Positions 1 to 9,805 of a DNA stretch of 64,000 nucleotides are shown here, in pieces. Below the pieces are notes generated by a model. It was not told the origin of the DNA, made no database searches, and saw only the letters and a program-made list of their open reading frames with translations. The DNA lies in the NCBI GenBank assembly GCA_910587685.1, contig CAJUMY010000004.1:1-64000 (forward strand), in the 5' to 3' direction. The number at the start of each line of letters is the position of its first letter. Position 1 is the stretch's first letter. The stretch is from an uncultured Christensenellaceae bacterium. Lineage in GTDB: Bacteria > Bacillota > Clostridia > Christensenellales > UBA3700. A program made the translations under genes and the position numbers.

Positions 1-2564
1 TTGAGGATATTATTGCGATCGATATCGATAGCGACGTTACGATATACGCGGTATTTGAAGAAAACGAATATGAAATATCGTATAAAGTTGGCGGTGAAAT
101 ATATAGAAAATATAAGTATACGGTTACGACGCTAGATGAGCTTACGCTGCCCGATCCGCCTAAAAAGAGCGGATATACCTTTCGCTCATGGCAAACGTCC
201 GACGGTAATGAGTTCGAAATATCTAAGTACATATCTATAGGTATTCTCGAAAATATCGAAGTCGATGCGGTATTCGACGCAATAGAGTACAGCATCAATC
301 TTTATAACGGAGACACTCTTATAAAGAGAATTACCGTTATCGGAGATAATGAAATAGAGCTTGAGGATCTAGATGATATAAGGGGCTACAATTTTGCAGG
401 GTGGTACGTTGATAAAGAAGCTCAAGAGATATTCGATGCCGACGCGTACAATAGCGAAGTGGACAAAAGGGAGATAAGGATCTCTCTTTACGCGAAGTTC
501 TTGGAGAACGTAACGACTGTCACGTTCATTAACGGAGACGAAATAAGAAAAATAGAGGTGAAAGAGGACTGCGTTATCGAAATGCCGGAAGTGCCGAGTA
601 AAAAAGGGTTCAAGTTCCTTCGTTGGTATACGATCGGCGAGAACGGCGAAAGAGAGACTTTTGACGGCGAGGCATACGCCGAGACTATATCGAGAAGGGA
701 TATATGCGTGTATGCTGAATACGAAGAGATAACTACGAGAGTGACGTTCTTTATAGAGGGAGAAGAATACGAATCCATTGGCGTAGGCGCCGATAAGATA
801 GGAGATGCGGATATTCCCGACCCTTCAAGCGAGCTGAGCAAGGACGGTTATGACTTTTTAGGTTGGTATACGGACGAGGATAAAACCGTTGAGTTCGATA
901 TCGAAAGCTACCAGAACGATCCGCGTCGCAAAGATATATCCGTTTACGCAAAAATCGCAGAAAAGGAATACAGGATAGTTTATATGGTAAACGGCAAAGT
1001 TTACGAATCGGATACTGTAAAGCATCGCGATGAATTTTTGCCGATAGAGAACTTGAACGTTGTCGGATATGATTTTATCGACTGGTATATCGACGAAGAA
1101 TTTAACGAAATATTTTCTTTGGAAGGCTTCAATGCCGCTCGCCGCGATATAACGCTATACGGAAAACTTGACGAAAAGATATACGGCGTGATATTTATCG
1201 CAGACGGCAAGGAAATATCGAAAAGCAACTATTTGCATTATTCGGGAGATATAGAGTTTCCTATTGCTCCGACGCTAGCAGGGAAGACCTTTTCCTATTG
1301 GAGCGAATATGAAGACGGTGAAGTCGCGTTCGATAAAGACGCGTATTTTGACGGAGAGGAAAGACGCGATATCGTATTATACGCGGTATACTCCGATATT
1401 TACACTAGCATATTCTTTAACGTCGGCGGCGAAACGTATAGGGAAATAAAATTAAAGTATAAAGAAGAGCTTATCGAGATCCCCGACGCTCCGAGCGCGG
1501 ACGGCTACGACTTTTTGTACTGGAGCATAAGCGAGTCCGAAAATATAGCGTTTGATAAGGAAGCGTTCAATTCGTCTGTCGAAAGAGAAGATATAATACT
1601 GTACGCCGTATATGAAGAAAAGACGTATACTATCGACTTCTATATTGAAGACAGACATATTGAAACTACGGAATATAAGTACAATGATAAGAACGTCGAG
1701 TTGATCTCGCCGCCTCAATTGTTCGGAAAAGAATTCTTATATTGGAGTTACGACGTTGACGGATATAGCAGATTCGAACTAAACGAGTATATGGCAATGA
1801 GCGAAAAACAATCGATATTCCTATACGCGCAATACGCCGATAAATATTCAAGCGTTGTCTTCAAAGTCGACGGCAAGACGTATCAAGAGACGAGCGTGAA
1901 ATACGGCGACGAAGTTCTTTTGCCTATTCCCGAAAAAGAGAAATACGTATTTATCGGATGGTATATTGACGAAAATTTCAGCGAAGCGTTCGATATGGAA
2001 AGATTTCAAGCCGAGCCGTCGGATATTATCTTGTACGCTCGGTTCAAAAGAGATATCGTCGGAGAGAACGGCGAATACGATCTCGGAGCATACGTACTCG
2101 AGTACAGAGGGAAGGAAGAGGATTCCGTAAATATCGTCGGCGTCAAAGAAAAGAGCGGAAACGAAGATGAAACGCTTGAAACTCTCGTCATACCCGCAAA
2201 AATAGAGATAGACGGCGAAGCGTATAACGTCAAAGAAGTCGAAACGTACGCGATAGTTTCTCTTCAATATTTGAAAAATCTCGTTTTGGAAAGGGGCGTC
2301 GTAAATTTGGGAATGTTTTTCATTAGCGACTGTCCGCTTCTTGAAAGCGTGTACCTGCCGCGTACTATCGCATCCGCGCCGACTATGGCGTTCGAAGGGA
2401 TGCAGTCGAGTATCACCGTATACATAGACGGGGATGAAGATAGCATATCGGCGTGGGATAACGATTGGAACGTCGTCGATACTGCGACGGGAACTAAGCT
2501 GAACGTTTCTTACGGTTGGCAAATCGTTCCAACGTATAGGGAAGGGAATTTTCAACCCGTTTAA
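1..2564 (+). CDS. InlB-type repeat surface protein, 3' part (5' end outside window)
   Basis: The frame is open from base 3 of the window, so this is the C-terminal part of a larger protein. It holds about nine units of roughly 70 residues, each with an F-x-x-W-Y/S core followed by an R-x-D-I-x-L/V-Y-A motif, which is the Listeria-Bacteroides (InlB B) repeat pattern. The last 170 or so residues look like a BspA-type leucine-rich segment (LESVYLPRTI, MAFEGM). No LPxTG motif or C-terminal membrane anchor is visible. Such repeats usually belong to secreted or wall-exposed adhesins; partner and ligand are unknown. Stop is TAA at 2562. Confidence 0.8.
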   Translation, partial: EDIIAIDIDSDVTIYAVFEENEYEISYKVGGEIYRKYKYTVTTLDELTLPDPPKKSGYTFRSWQTSDGNEFEISKYISIGILENIEVDAVFDAIEYSINLYNGDTLIKRITVIGDNEIELEDLDDIRGYNFAGWYVDKEAQEIFDADAYNSEVDKREIRISLYAKFLENVTTVTFINGDEIRKIEVKEDCVIEMPEVPSKKGFKFLRWYTIGENGERETFDGEAYAETISRRDICVYAEYEEITTRVTFFIEGEEYESIGVGADKIGDADIPDPSSELSKDGYDFLGWYTDEDKTVEFDIESYQNDPRRKDISVYAKIAEKEYRIVYMVNGKVYESDTVKHRDEFLPIENLNVVGYDFIDWYIDEEFNEIFSLEGFNAARRDITLYGKLDEKIYGVIFIADGKEISKSNYLHYSGDIEFPIAPTLAGKTFSYWSEYEDGEVAFDKDAYFDGEERRDIVLYAVYSDIYTSIFFNVGGETYREIKLKYKEELIEIPDAPSADGYDFLYWSISESENIAFDKEAFNSSVEREDIILYAVYEEKTYTIDFYIEDRHIETTEYKYNDKNVELISPPQLFGKEFLYWSYDVDGYSRFELNEYMAMSEKQSIFLYAQYADKYSSVVFKVDGKTYQETSVKYGDEVLLPIPEKEKYVFIGWYIDENFSEAFDMERFQAEPSDIILYARFKRDIVGENGEYDLGAYVLEYRGKEEDSVNIVGVKEKSGNEDETLETLVIPAKIEIDGEAYNVKEVETYAIVSLQYLKNLVLERGVVNLGMFFISDCPLLESVYLPRTIASAPTMAFEGMQSSITVYIDGDEDSISAWDNDWNVVDTATGTKLNVSYGWQIVPTYREGNFQPV

Positions 2565-2686
2565 GAAAATAATAATAAGAGGATAAAGAAAAAGCGAATA
2601 TAATACCGAAAAGTAAAATATATTCGCGTTTTGATGATATCAAGGCATTTTGCCGAAGCGCCGTTCACGGACGGTCGGGGGAAATT

Positions 2687-3886
2687 ATGAAAAAGGGAAT
2701 AATTATGTTTAGCGTATTTGCGGCGGCGATCGTTTTAGCGATATTTGCGGTAACGTTTGTCGGAATGGATTTTCAAAAGGAGATACGGCTCGAAGTCGGA
2801 GAAACAGAAGAAATATACGTTTTGCATTTTACGCTTCGAGACATGTTGGACGTTCGGTTAAAGCATAACGGAAAATTTTTTGACAAGTTCGACGATGATT
2901 TGAGACGCTGCGCCGATGCAAGAGACGCGCTTTTTGGTATAAACGAAGGCTTCGCGGATATAATCGAGAGACTCGAGGATATGGAAAGAGAAGAAAATTC
3001 GAGCGCTATAGAATTCGTCGGAGGAAAAGAGGAGCCCTTCATATATAAAGAGGGGCAAAGCGGAGTAAAACTATCGTCGGATATATACCTAAAGCTCGCG
3101 GCGGCGCTCGATAGCGGCGAAAACGTAAAAGACGCGTTCGATCTAACTTCGCCGATGAGCATAGACGATATGAAAAGGCTCACGCAAAAGAGGATATCTT
3201 TTTCAACGAATTACGCTGCTTCGTCCGATGCGAGAAAGAGCAATATAGCCATTGCGGCAGGGAAATTGAACGGGAAAGAAGTGGCGAAAGGTGAGAAACT
3301 TTCCTTTAACGAAACCGTCGGAGCAAGAAGCGAAGAAAACGGATACCGTAAGGCAAAAACCATGCTTTTCGGAAAATACGTTGAGGATTTCGGCGGCGGA
3401 GTATGTCAGGTTTCTACGACACTCTATAACGCTTGGGTACGCTCGGGCTTTGACGTAGGATATTATAAGGCTCACTCCATGGCAGTTGGTTACGTTGAGC
3501 TTTCAACGGACGCTATGGTCAGCGAGTACAACGATCTGATACTAGTAAATAATAGCGAAAATACCGTATATGTATCGGCATTTTGCGATAATGACAGAAT
3601 AGTTATCGAGCTTTACGGCATAAAAGAGGAGTATGAATACGATATAGAGAGCGAGTATATCGGAAGCGTTCCCGTAGAAGAAGAGATAATAGGAGATATC
3701 GAGGAAGACGGTGAATACACGTTAGTTGTCGAGAAAGAGGGCAGCGAAGGCGTGGAATCGCAAAGTTATATAATAAAGAAAAAGGGCGATACGGTCGTTG
3801 AAAAGAAACTTTTAAGAAAGGATAAGTACGGCGGAGAAAGACGTATACTTAAAAGGGTTTTGAAGGGAAAAGAAGACGTTTTATAA
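2687..3886 (+). CDS. VanW family membrane-anchored protein
   Basis: 399 aa. Residues 5-25 form one transmembrane helix, so the bulk should be extracytoplasmic. A VanW domain spans about 173-310 (FSTNY start, NGYRKAKTM, the GGGVCQVSTTLYNA core, KAHSMAVGYV). The C-terminal 75 residues resemble a G5-like strand module, as often seen after VanW. VanW proteins occur in some vancomycin-resistance clusters but most genomic copies are of unknown, envelope-related role; no vanA/B/H/X genes are nearby. The ATG follows a GGGGG ribosome site. It is transcribed away from the surface protein by a 122 bp gap. Confidence 0.88.
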   Translation: MKKGIIMFSVFAAAIVLAIFAVTFVGMDFQKEIRLEVGETEEIYVLHFTLRDMLDVRLKHNGKFFDKFDDDLRRCADARDALFGINEGFADIIERLEDMEREENSSAIEFVGGKEEPFIYKEGQSGVKLSSDIYLKLAAALDSGENVKDAFDLTSPMSIDDMKRLTQKRISFSTNYAASSDARKSNIAIAAGKLNGKEVAKGEKLSFNETVGARSEENGYRKAKTMLFGKYVEDFGGGVCQVSTTLYNAWVRSGFDVGYYKAHSMAVGYVELSTDAMVSEYNDLILVNNSENTVYVSAFCDNDRIVIELYGIKEEYEYDIESEYIGSVPVEEEIIGDIEEDGEYTLVVEKEGSEGVESQSYIIKKKGDTVVEKKLLRKDKYGGERRILKRVLKGKEDVL

Positions 3887-3911
3887 AGAGTCTTTTTTAT
3901 TGGCGATCTCC

Positions 3912-4148
3912 TTATACGAATAAGAGCGCGACGGCGTAGATCACGCCGAGAACGCCGATGATGAGACTCGATATGCGGCTTTGCTGATAGACGTTTGAAA
4001 AGGTCAATATAGAGTAGAGTAAAGCTCCCGAAAGAGAATTGATCATAAGCGCTATCGTTACCGAACGCTTTGTCTTGAAGAGAAGTAGGATCAGCAGAAA
4101 TACCAGCGTTGATACGAGAGATATGGCGATGAATTCGTACTGTTGCAT
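3912..4148 (-). CDS. small two-to-three-helix membrane protein, BofA-like
   Basis: 78 aa, almost entirely hydrophobic. Helices lie at about 6-24, 31-48 and 56-77, with a basic KTKR stretch between the first two. The pattern, small size, a conserved-looking INSLSGALL segment and a C-terminal G-V-L-G-V run resemble the BofA family, which in spore-formers inhibits pro-sigma-K processing. No other sporulation genes are in the window, so the role is uncertain. A TATAAT-like hexamer sits only a few bases upstream of the ATG and no ribosome site is obvious, so the start is less secure. It could equally be an unrelated small membrane protein. Confidence 0.5.
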   Translation of the reverse strand: MQQYEFIAISLVSTLVFLLILLLFKTKRSVTIALMINSLSGALLYSILTFSNVYQQSRISSLIIGVLGVIYAVALLFV

Positions 4149-4200
4149 ATATTATACGGTATGCTTGATTTTGTAGTTAAATTACGTTTTATCTAATATA

Positions 4201-4234
4201 AAAGCCTTGATGTTAGATCATCAAGGCTTTTTGT
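4201..4234. terminator. bidirectional intrinsic terminator
   Basis: A perfect 12 bp stem, AAAGCCTTGATG against CATCAAGGCTTT with a 6 nt loop, is flanked by A and T runs. It serves the leftward 706-aa gene; genes on the other side also run leftward from 4148. Confidence 0.85.
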
Positions 4235-4311
4235 CGTATGATCGCGTCTCTTGCGTTATACCGCTAATGAAAACGGTTCATTTCGTATAGACGAAAAGTT
4301 ATTCGGTTCGT

Positions 4312-6432
4312 TTAGTTGAACGGCGCGGAAACTATTGCCGACGACGACGGGGCATAGTACGGATTTACGCTTTTCGCTATTACTTTGAATTGCTGACCGC
4401 TCTCAATGTTGAATCGCGTATCGTCCATAGATAAGATAACGTTTTGAGCGTTGGTTCTGTACAGCACTGTCTCTTCGCCGTTTTGTCCGATGCGGACTAT
4501 CTCGTAAATGTCGGCGTTAGCGACTTTGTCCCACGCGAATATCAGCGACCTGTCGGTCGGGTTGAGTTGGATCGTGAAGTTGAATGATGAGAGATTTTCC
4601 GTTATCGAGTACTGATATACGTTGGCTTTTGACTGCTTGATATTTTCGTTTCTCGACGTCGCGGTTATCTCTATTATATAGTCGCCTGCTGTTTTGAGAT
4701 ATTCCGTTATATCGACGCTCGTTTCTTCAGATGTGATCTTCGCTCCGTTGATCGTTATGATGTATTCGTCCGCAAAGCTGACCTTCGAATAAGAAAGGAT
4801 ATATTTTGAATCGATGAGCGTTACTTTGATGTCGTTAGGTCTTGCAAGAGTAAGGAATGTCTTGTATTCGTAACGGATCTCTTCGGACGGAAGTAAAAGC
4901 TCGGGGTTCTGTTCCGATATCGCTTTCACCGATATAAGATAAGTCTTGACGTTCTTTACGTATTTCGTAATATCTACTTTCGTGTCGGTAACGGTTTCAA
5001 TTTCCGTTCCGTCTATCGATATTATATATTTATCGGCGTTATTTACCTTTCCGAACTCCATTATAACTGTATCCGTATCGTCGTTGACGTTGATATACGG
5101 TACGCGCGTAAGCTGTCTGATCACGTCGAATTTTGTCACGTTGATAAGTTCAGGCATTGCTCTTTTTACGACTTTTTCATGGATATAGACGAGATCGGCA
5201 TTGTTTATTACTTTGACGACAGCGTTCCCGATTACTTTGACCTTTCCGATATTGCCGATCACGATGCCCTCGATGTCGGTAATGCACGATTCGATTATTC
5301 CTTCGATATGAGAGCTTATTATAAGTTCGGCATTGTTATCGGCGTAAACGTTACCTTTTACGTTGCCTTTTATATCGGCTGAGGTAAGATAACCGCTCTC
5401 GGGCTTTACGCCGCCGTTTTTGATAACAACGTTGCCCGATATCTCTCCGCTTATGGATACCGTCGATGCGTCTATAATGTTAAGATAGTCGTTGTCTTCC
5501 GTTGTCGAAAAGCGGAAAGTATCGTCTATGCTTATCGATTTTGCGGTTATCGACGAGGTTTCTTTTACCGTGACGGAGCTTATTATCTTAGCGGAAGCCG
5601 CCGATATTTCCATTGAATCGAGCATAAGATCCGCGCAAATATTAACGTTCGCTTCCGGCGCCGTCACTATGAGATCGTAGGCTTCGATATATCCGTCTTT
5701 GACGTATCCGTTTTTAGTGCGTTTTCCTAGTGAGACGTCGGATTTTCCTTCCGAAGTAATGCGTAGGTGACCTTTTACGATAAGTTTTTTACCGTTAAAA
5801 TCTATATTCGTGACTGCGCTGAGATCGAGATCGCCTTCAACGTGTACGTCCTTTTGGAGAACGTAATATTTGCCGTCGGTGTTTTTGAAATCTTCTGCGT
5901 CGGATACGAATATCTTGTCCTTATTAGCAATCGTGACGGGTATAGCTATCGACGCCGCGATAATGCCCGCTACGATTATGGCGACGGCTATCCAAATGAA
6001 TATCTTCTGAACTTTGCTAAGAGGCTTGCGAGGCTTTTTTTCTTTGTTTTTCTGTTTATCCTTTTTTGATCTTTTGTCCTTTTTATTATGAGTTTTTTCA
6101 TCCGCGCCGCTCTCGCCGTCTATAGCTTCTTCGTTTGTCTGACGCTCGCCGCCCGGCGTATCGAGCGTAATATCGCCGTTGTCTTCGGCGCCTGTATCGG
6201 AGAGATCGGCGAAATCGTCCGATTCGCCGTTACCTTCCGGATATACCTCTTCGACGTCGGTAAAATCAAAACTTTCGTTTTCGCCAAGATCGTTCGCTTC
6301 GTCGTGCGATCCCTCGTTAAAGTTTTCTTCGTCCGTTATTTCTTCTACGTATCCTTTGTTTTCATTAAGATCGACGCTGTCGTCGCCGTATGATGCGAAG
6401 GTGGACGCCGTATCTTTCATATTATCTTCCAT
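4312..6432 (-). CDS. membrane-anchored protein with acidic cytoplasmic head, beta-rich stalk and Fn3-like domains
   Basis: 706 aa. Residues 1-110 are strongly acidic, 111-143 are lysine/arginine-rich, and 144-170 form a single transmembrane helix. Residues 175-400 are short strands rich in I/V/S/N repeats (VSISGEISGNVVIKNGG), suggesting a beta-helix or bactofilin-like fold. Three Fn3-like modules follow (SYSKVSFADEYIITING type), related in style to those of the lipoprotein at 40841. It starts 28 bp after the ApgM gene on the same strand behind GGAGA, so the two are probably co-transcribed. I do not recognise a named family; an envelope or shape-related role is only an inference. Confidence 0.75.
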   Translation of the reverse strand: MEDNMKDTASTFASYGDDSVDLNENKGYVEEITDEENFNEGSHDEANDLGENESFDFTDVEEVYPEGNGESDDFADLSDTGAEDNGDITLDTPGGERQTNEEAIDGESGADEKTHNKKDKRSKKDKQKNKEKKPRKPLSKVQKIFIWIAVAIIVAGIIAASIAIPVTIANKDKIFVSDAEDFKNTDGKYYVLQKDVHVEGDLDLSAVTNIDFNGKKLIVKGHLRITSEGKSDVSLGKRTKNGYVKDGYIEAYDLIVTAPEANVNICADLMLDSMEISAASAKIISSVTVKETSSITAKSISIDDTFRFSTTEDNDYLNIIDASTVSISGEISGNVVIKNGGVKPESGYLTSADIKGNVKGNVYADNNAELIISSHIEGIIESCITDIEGIVIGNIGKVKVIGNAVVKVINNADLVYIHEKVVKRAMPELINVTKFDVIRQLTRVPYINVNDDTDTVIMEFGKVNNADKYIISIDGTEIETVTDTKVDITKYVKNVKTYLISVKAISEQNPELLLPSEEIRYEYKTFLTLARPNDIKVTLIDSKYILSYSKVSFADEYIITINGAKITSEETSVDITEYLKTAGDYIIEITATSRNENIKQSKANVYQYSITENLSSFNFTIQLNPTDRSLIFAWDKVANADIYEIVRIGQNGEETVLYRTNAQNVILSMDDTRFNIESGQQFKVIAKSVNPYYAPSSSAIVSAPFN

Positions 6433-6460
6433 TTATATTTCTCCCAATAATATTATTTAC

Positions 6461-7672
6461 TTATTTTTCAAGAAAATGCTCTATAAGAGACGGGGCGTCG
6501 GCATAATATTTTTTCGTATTTGCCGCTTCTCTTTCGCTGTAAGTTACCGCGCCGTTCGAGATATCTTTCGTACTGTCGTAGATAAGATAGGGCACAGCCT
6601 CTCTCGAGTGCGTCTTTATCGATATAGGCGTCGGATGGTCGGGCATTATCAGCATACGGTAGGGGATAGACAGTCTATCGAGTTCGCTTTTTATGTATCT
6701 AACGACAACGCTGTCTATTATCTCGATAGAGCGTATCTTACCCGCGGTGTCGCCTTGATGTCCGCATTCGTCGGGCGCTTCCATATGCAGATATACGTAA
6801 TCATAGCCGTCTTTGAACGCGTCGATAGCGGCTTTCGCTTTTCCTTTGAAGTTAGTGCGCAGATTTCCCGTCGCGCCCTCGATGTCGGGAACGCGCATTT
6901 CAGCGCTGATGCCCAGTCCTTTTATCAGATCGACTGCGGATATGACCTCGCCTTTGAGATGATATTTATCGTAAAAAGACGGCAACGAAGGTTTTGTTCC
7001 CTCGCCCCAAAGCCATATGCTCGTCGCAGGATTGAGACCTCTTTCGCGTCGCTTTACGTTGACGGGATGCTTTGCGAGTATATCGTAAGACTTTTTCATC
7101 AATAGAAGCATTTCTTCACCGTACAGTCCTTTCGGGAGATATTCGGCGATAGGTTTATCGGAAATATCGTGCGGAGGAGTAAAGTCCGTTCCTATACGCG
7201 ACGAGTGTCTTACGAGACAGTGACGGTAGCTTATTCCGTTGTGGAAAGAATGAAGGTCATCGTTCAGCTTCTCGGCGACGGCGGATATGAGTTCTTTAGC
7301 TTCCTCAGTCGTTATTTCTCCTGCGGAATAGTCTGCCATACGCTTTTTTTCATAAGGCTCTTCATTGCTTAGCGTTACGAGATTGCATCGTATTGCGATG
7401 TCGTCGTCTTTAAGAGGCACTCCCATGCTTATCGCTTCGAGAGGCGAACGGCCGGTGTAATATTTTTCGGGAGCGTAACCCATTACCGACAGGTTCGCAA
7501 CGTCGCTGCCCGGCTTTAACGAATCGGGCACGGTTTTTACCAGTCCGACTTCTCCTAAAGCGGCGAGAGCGTCGATAGTAGGCTTATCGGCTTTTTCAAG
7601 AACAGTAAGACCTCCGAGTTCTTCAAGGGGTCTGTCCGCCATTCCGTCTGCAAGTATTACTATGTATTTCAT
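6461..7672 (-). CDS. ApgM-type cofactor-independent phosphoglycerate mutase / proposed homoserine kinase family
   Basis: 403 aa, alkaline-phosphatase superfamily. The N-terminus has DGMADRPLEELGG (metal-binding Asp), then PGSDVANLSVMGY with the probable nucleophile Ser, then YTGRSPLEAISMG, and late metal-ligand motifs HMEAPDECGH and MPDHPTP. This is the archaeal-type iPGM family, of which a bacterial branch has been proposed to be homoserine kinase, so glycolysis versus threonine synthesis is open. The start is the ATG at 7672, preceded by AGAGG at 7 bp; an in-frame TTG five codons upstream overlaps that site and is less likely. First gene of a pair with the 706-aa membrane protein. Confidence 0.9.
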   Translation of the reverse strand: MKYIVILADGMADRPLEELGGLTVLEKADKPTIDALAALGEVGLVKTVPDSLKPGSDVANLSVMGYAPEKYYTGRSPLEAISMGVPLKDDDIAIRCNLVTLSNEEPYEKKRMADYSAGEITTEEAKELISAVAEKLNDDLHSFHNGISYRHCLVRHSSRIGTDFTPPHDISDKPIAEYLPKGLYGEEMLLLMKKSYDILAKHPVNVKRRERGLNPATSIWLWGEGTKPSLPSFYDKYHLKGEVISAVDLIKGLGISAEMRVPDIEGATGNLRTNFKGKAKAAIDAFKDGYDYVYLHMEAPDECGHQGDTAGKIRSIEIIDSVVVRYIKSELDRLSIPYRMLIMPDHPTPISIKTHSREAVPYLIYDSTKDISNGAVTYSEREAANTKKYYADAPSLIEHFLEK

Positions 7673-8377
7673 ATGGTTTCCTCTCAATGATCAAAATGTC
7701 GATTCTCTTTCAGTGGCTTCAAAAAATCAAAATGTATGCTGATTTTTTTGCGATAAAGAGTAAATGAGGTCGGCGACTAGCTACTTTGATCGTTTTATAC
7801 GTTATCAGTTTACTATAAAAAGCTTCAAGAAGTCAATGTTATAATAAAATTTATTTTTATCTAAAAGAAACCGCGCGACGGGTAATAGCGAATACGAACG
7901 GCGTTATATCGTTATAAAATATCCGCGAAAGATTCGAAAGTATAACATAAACGCCGACTTTTCGGGCAGTAAAAACGAATATCAAAATTATTAGGTAAAA
8001 ACCAGCTTGTTTTTTGATGTGTCTTATTATATAGGCGATCACAAAGAATATCCATCGAGTTGACGAAATATAATATGTATGGTAAGATGTGTTAACGGAA
8101 AATATATAGCGTGAATAAAATAACTATTTACGTTCGGCTTGATAAAAAGAGACGCGGCTAGTCGTTTAAGGTATGAAGGCAATATTTCCGACGATTTTGC
8201 AACGGGGAAGATCTAAATCGAATATTTTTTCAACTAAGAGCGATAATATTGAGATATATTAATAAATCGAAACGATAGTATCGAAATAGCTCTGCGGGCG
8301 ATCAATATCGAGAGGTATTTTCGCGTTAGAGATAGTAACGAATTGCTTTTTACACGACTGATTTTAAGAGGTATATT
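7673..8377. other. 705 bp intergenic region, no supported gene
   Basis: AT-rich DNA between two divergent genes. The only open frame, about 61 codons on the minus strand at 7857-8042, lacks a ribosome site and family resemblance. It must hold the promoters for both flanking genes; an AGAGG site precedes the exchanger start. Confidence 0.6.
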
Positions 8378-9388
8378 ATGGAGATCTTTTTGGCGATATT
8401 AATGCTCATACTCGGACTCGTCCTTATTATAAAGGGCGGGGATTGGTTTGTTGATTCTTCGATATGGATAGCGAGAGTCGCGTCGATTCCCGAGATAATC
8501 ATAGGCGCTACTATCGTCAGCATAGGAACTACGCTTCCCGAATTTTTGACGTCGCTTACGTCCGTTATAAAGGGACTTGGAGACGCGGCGGAACTCGGAG
8601 CATTTACAGATCTTGCAATCGGCAACGCGGTAGGTTCGATGATGTGTAATACGGGACTCATACTCGCTCTCGTCATGATCATAAAGCCTCCTAAGACGGA
8701 AGGAAAGTCTTTTGTAGTAAGGGGCGTATATGTACTCGTGATAACGCTTCTTGTAGCTATTTTTTCGTTCACGGGAAGTACTCTTGGTCTTGTCGAAGGA
8801 ATCATCTTGCTTGTAGCGTTCGTATTGTTTATGACCATAAACGTAGTCGACGCCGTCAAGGAAAATAAACTTACCGGCGACGATATGAAAAAGAGAGAGG
8901 AGAGAGAGAAAGCTCTTCAGGAAAATAAGCTCAAGATGATAGCGTTTTTTGTTTTAGGAGCCGTAGGTATTGCGCTCGGCGCGGTGCTTCTTGTAGACAG
9001 TTCGAAGTCGATTTGCGAAGCTCTTAAGATACCTGAACAGATAGTGGGAATAACGGTCGTTGCCGTGGGAACGTCGCTTCCGGAGCTCGTAACCTCTATG
9101 ACTTCGCTGAAGAAAGGAACTGCTAATATAGGCGTCGGTAATATTCTCGGCGCGCATATCATCAATGCGACTCTCATTATCGGAACTATTTCTACGATTT
9201 CGGGCAGCGGACTTAACGTCAACTGGATAACTAAGAACGTCGCGCTATGGGTATTGCTCGGAATAATGGTCATTCTTGTAGTTCCTTCGATATTTACTAA
9301 AAAGACTTCGAGATGGCAGGGCGGAGCGATACTTGCGGCGTACGTCGGCTATATGATATACAATATCATTTATGTCGCACAAGGATAG
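8378..9388 (+). CDS. Na+/Ca2+ (or K+-dependent) exchanger, CaCA superfamily, YrbG type
   Basis: 336 aa with about ten transmembrane helices arranged as two homologous halves. The alpha-repeats are clear: GATIVSIGTTLPEFLTSLTS near 42-62 and GITVVAVGTSLPELVTSMTS near 222-241, with the ion-binding Glu in each LPE. A charged cytoplasmic loop (about 160-185, KKREEREKALQENK) separates the halves. The family exports Ca2+ in exchange for Na+ across the cytoplasmic membrane. Length is as usual for the bacterial family. Start ATG lies behind AGAGG. It is monocistronic as far as the sequence shows. Confidence 0.93.
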   Translation: MEIFLAILMLILGLVLIIKGGDWFVDSSIWIARVASIPEIIIGATIVSIGTTLPEFLTSLTSVIKGLGDAAELGAFTDLAIGNAVGSMMCNTGLILALVMIIKPPKTEGKSFVVRGVYVLVITLLVAIFSFTGSTLGLVEGIILLVAFVLFMTINVVDAVKENKLTGDDMKKREEREKALQENKLKMIAFFVLGAVGIALGAVLLVDSSKSICEALKIPEQIVGITVVAVGTSLPELVTSMTSLKKGTANIGVGNILGAHIINATLIIGTISTISGSGLNVNWITKNVALWVLLGIMVILVVPSIFTKKTSRWQGGAILAAYVGYMIYNIIYVAQG

Positions 9389-9579
9389 AGTAAGATAACA
9401 GGAAATGCGATAATCACTGCATAAAGCGTATTTTGTGGCGTTAGATCGAGGATAAAATGAGATTTATAACGAAGTATATTGAAAAGCATAGGTTAGTAAT
9501 TGAAAAGAGCCGATTACTTTTTCAATTTGAATGGATTGACATAGCTTGATTGAAGTGATATAATATCAACAAATAATTT

Positions 9580-9666
9580 GCGGATATGGCGAAATTGGCA
9601 GACGCGTAAGATTCAGGTTCTTATGATTGTATGATCATGCAGGTTCAAGTCCTGTTATCCGCACCA
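9580..9666 (+). tRNA. tRNA-Leu, anticodon CAG
   Basis: An 87 nt class II tRNA. Acceptor GCGGATA pairs with TATCCGC; D arm GCG/CGC; anticodon stem TAAGA/TCTTA with loop TTCAGGT; a long variable arm; T arm with TTCAAGT loop. CCA is encoded at 9664-9666. Its last 21 bases are repeated exactly at 9785-9805, the signature of an integration site. Confidence 0.95.
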
Positions 9667-9669
9667 ACC

Positions 9670-9785
9670 AAAGACTTTGACACCGGCTAACGCCCTGCTC
9701 AAAGTCTTTTAGTTTAGCGAATAAGAAGGACAGTCCGAACATTAGTCTTCGCTGAAAGCTCCGACGACGCTGCAAGGCAGTACGC
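9670..9785 (+). repeat. hairpin block copy 1, downstream of tRNA-Leu
   Basis: The tRNA is followed by a 10 bp hairpin, AAAGACTTTG (9670-9679) with CAAAGTCTTT (9700-9709), ending in TTTT, so it can terminate the tRNA transcript. Its 20 nt loop, ACACCGGCTAACGCCCTGCT, differs at one base from the loop of another hairpin at 53922-53963, whose stem sequence is different. Similarity resumes at CAGTCC...GAACATTAGTCTTCGCT (9731-9753) and fades by TACGC near 9784. The block is therefore a dispersed repeat of about 115 bp. Confidence 0.75.
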
Positions 9786-9805
9786 AAGTCCTGTTATCCG
9801 CACCA
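9785..9805 (+). repeat. duplicated tRNA-Leu 3' end (attachment-site scar)
   Basis: These 21 bases are identical to 9646-9666, from the T loop to the CCA end of tRNA-Leu. Read on the opposite strand they continue the frame of the recombinase remnant as VMVRITGL. From memory, recombinases integrated at tRNA-Leu in Clostridia often end this way. This marks the att junction of an element that has largely been lost. Confidence 0.8.

Noticed and set aside
7857..8042. A 61-codon minus-strand frame
   Set aside because: No ribosome site, odd composition, in an AT-rich spacer.
9670..9710. Integron attC site interpretation of the conserved-loop hairpin
   Set aside because: The core-site consensus (RYYYAAC/GTTRRRY) is not met in either copy and no integron integrase is present.
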